From positions 1 through 6,942 of the forward strand of contig JADFJB010000172.1 in the NCBI GenBank assembly GCA_022566355.1: DNA of 6,942 bases, read 5' to 3'. The notes beneath the pieces were generated by a model, which was not told the origin of the DNA, searched no databases, and saw only the letters and a list, made by a program, of their open reading frames with translations. This document shows, in pieces, positions 6,764 through 6,942 of the stretch. Position numbers and translations under genes: made by a program. This DNA is from a candidate division KSB1 bacterium (GTDB taxonomy: Bacteria > Zhuqueibacterota > JdFR-76 > DREG01). Position 1 is the stretch's first letter. Every line of letters begins with the position of its first letter.

Positions 6764-6942
6764 TTAGAAATAGGTAGGGGCGAAGTATTTTTCACAAAAA
6801 GACAAAACCCATCTGAAACCGGAGTCGTCTACATACACATTACGGACATTTATCATCGGGAAAATAACATAATTATCGAGTCCGGATAAACCATTAACAG
6901 CCATTTTCTCGCTGAAATAAATCTTTATTGGGTCTCTTGATG
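6764..6942 (-). CDS. 3' end of a gene for a secreted protein with an Ig-like (SbsA/Big_5-type) domain, partial
   Basis: Reading leftward from the window edge, one - strand frame stays open for 58 codons and stops at TAA (6764-6766); both other - strand frames break early. The peptide has the look of a bacterial Ig-like domain of the SbsA/Big_5 kind: an IKIYFSEKM strand (residues 5-13 of the visible part), then LDNYVI (21-26), INVRNVYVDDSGF and RWVLSF. Such domains typically read 'V-FSEPV...NY-I...V-L'. These domains occur in large exported or surface proteins, often near the C-terminus. The chain ends soon after the YFAPTYF segment, where the usual last strand would start, so the final domain may be clipped. 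The start, the rest of the protein and any sorting signal lie outside the window. The codons look ordinary for this genome. The coding call is moderate; the domain call is by eye. Confidence 0.5.
   Translation of the reverse strand, partial: SRDPIKIYFSEKMAVNGLSGLDNYVIFPMINVRNVYVDDSGFRWVLSFCEKYFAPTYF

Overview
The window carries three complete genes on the + strand: an 862-residue AsmA-type envelope protein, a secreted S9-family serine peptidase, and a PA0069-type radical SAM protein. At the right edge it also holds the 3' end of a fourth gene on the - strand, which appears to encode a secreted Ig-like domain. The genome is moderately AT-rich and clearly Gram-negative: one protein is AsmA-like, and another is an exported peptidase whose signal peptide ends before Gln. 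Good Shine-Dalgarno sites precede two genes. Dispersed palindromic repeats of the 'GTCATCCTGAACGGAGCGAAG' kind lie between genes. Together these suggest an FCB-group bacterium (Calditrichota, KSB1 or Bacteroidota-like). This is an inference from style, not a proven placement.

Layout. 1-160 is AT-rich leader with two small overlapping inverted repeats. 161-2749 is the AsmA-like gene, which contains a perfect in-frame 24-bp palindrome at 1097-1120. 2750-3362 is a 613-bp non-coding gap. Its first two thirds are a mosaic of palindromic repeats: a degenerate copy at 2772-2882, and a better preserved MITE-like element at 2959-3153 with 15-bp terminal inverted repeats, which seems to split an older repeat. 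The last third is the AT-rich leader of the next gene. 3363-5390 is the peptidase, closed by a textbook terminator at 5425-5465. 5466-5668 is AT-rich leader with a hairpin. 5679-6737 is the radical SAM gene, best started at a TTG codon that has an AGGAG site. 6764-6942 (-) is the convergent partial gene.

The genes do not form an obvious operon or pathway. The 613-bp repeat-filled gap, the strong terminator and the convergent end imply separate transcription units. Two products act in or beyond the inner membrane (AsmA-like, peptidase), the partial one is probably secreted, and the radical SAM protein is cytoplasmic. I found no defence, CRISPR, secondary-metabolite or toxin-antitoxin system and no RNA gene. 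The least explained material is the nested repeat mosaic, the in-frame palindrome, and the Ig-like gene end missing from an ATG-to-stop reading.
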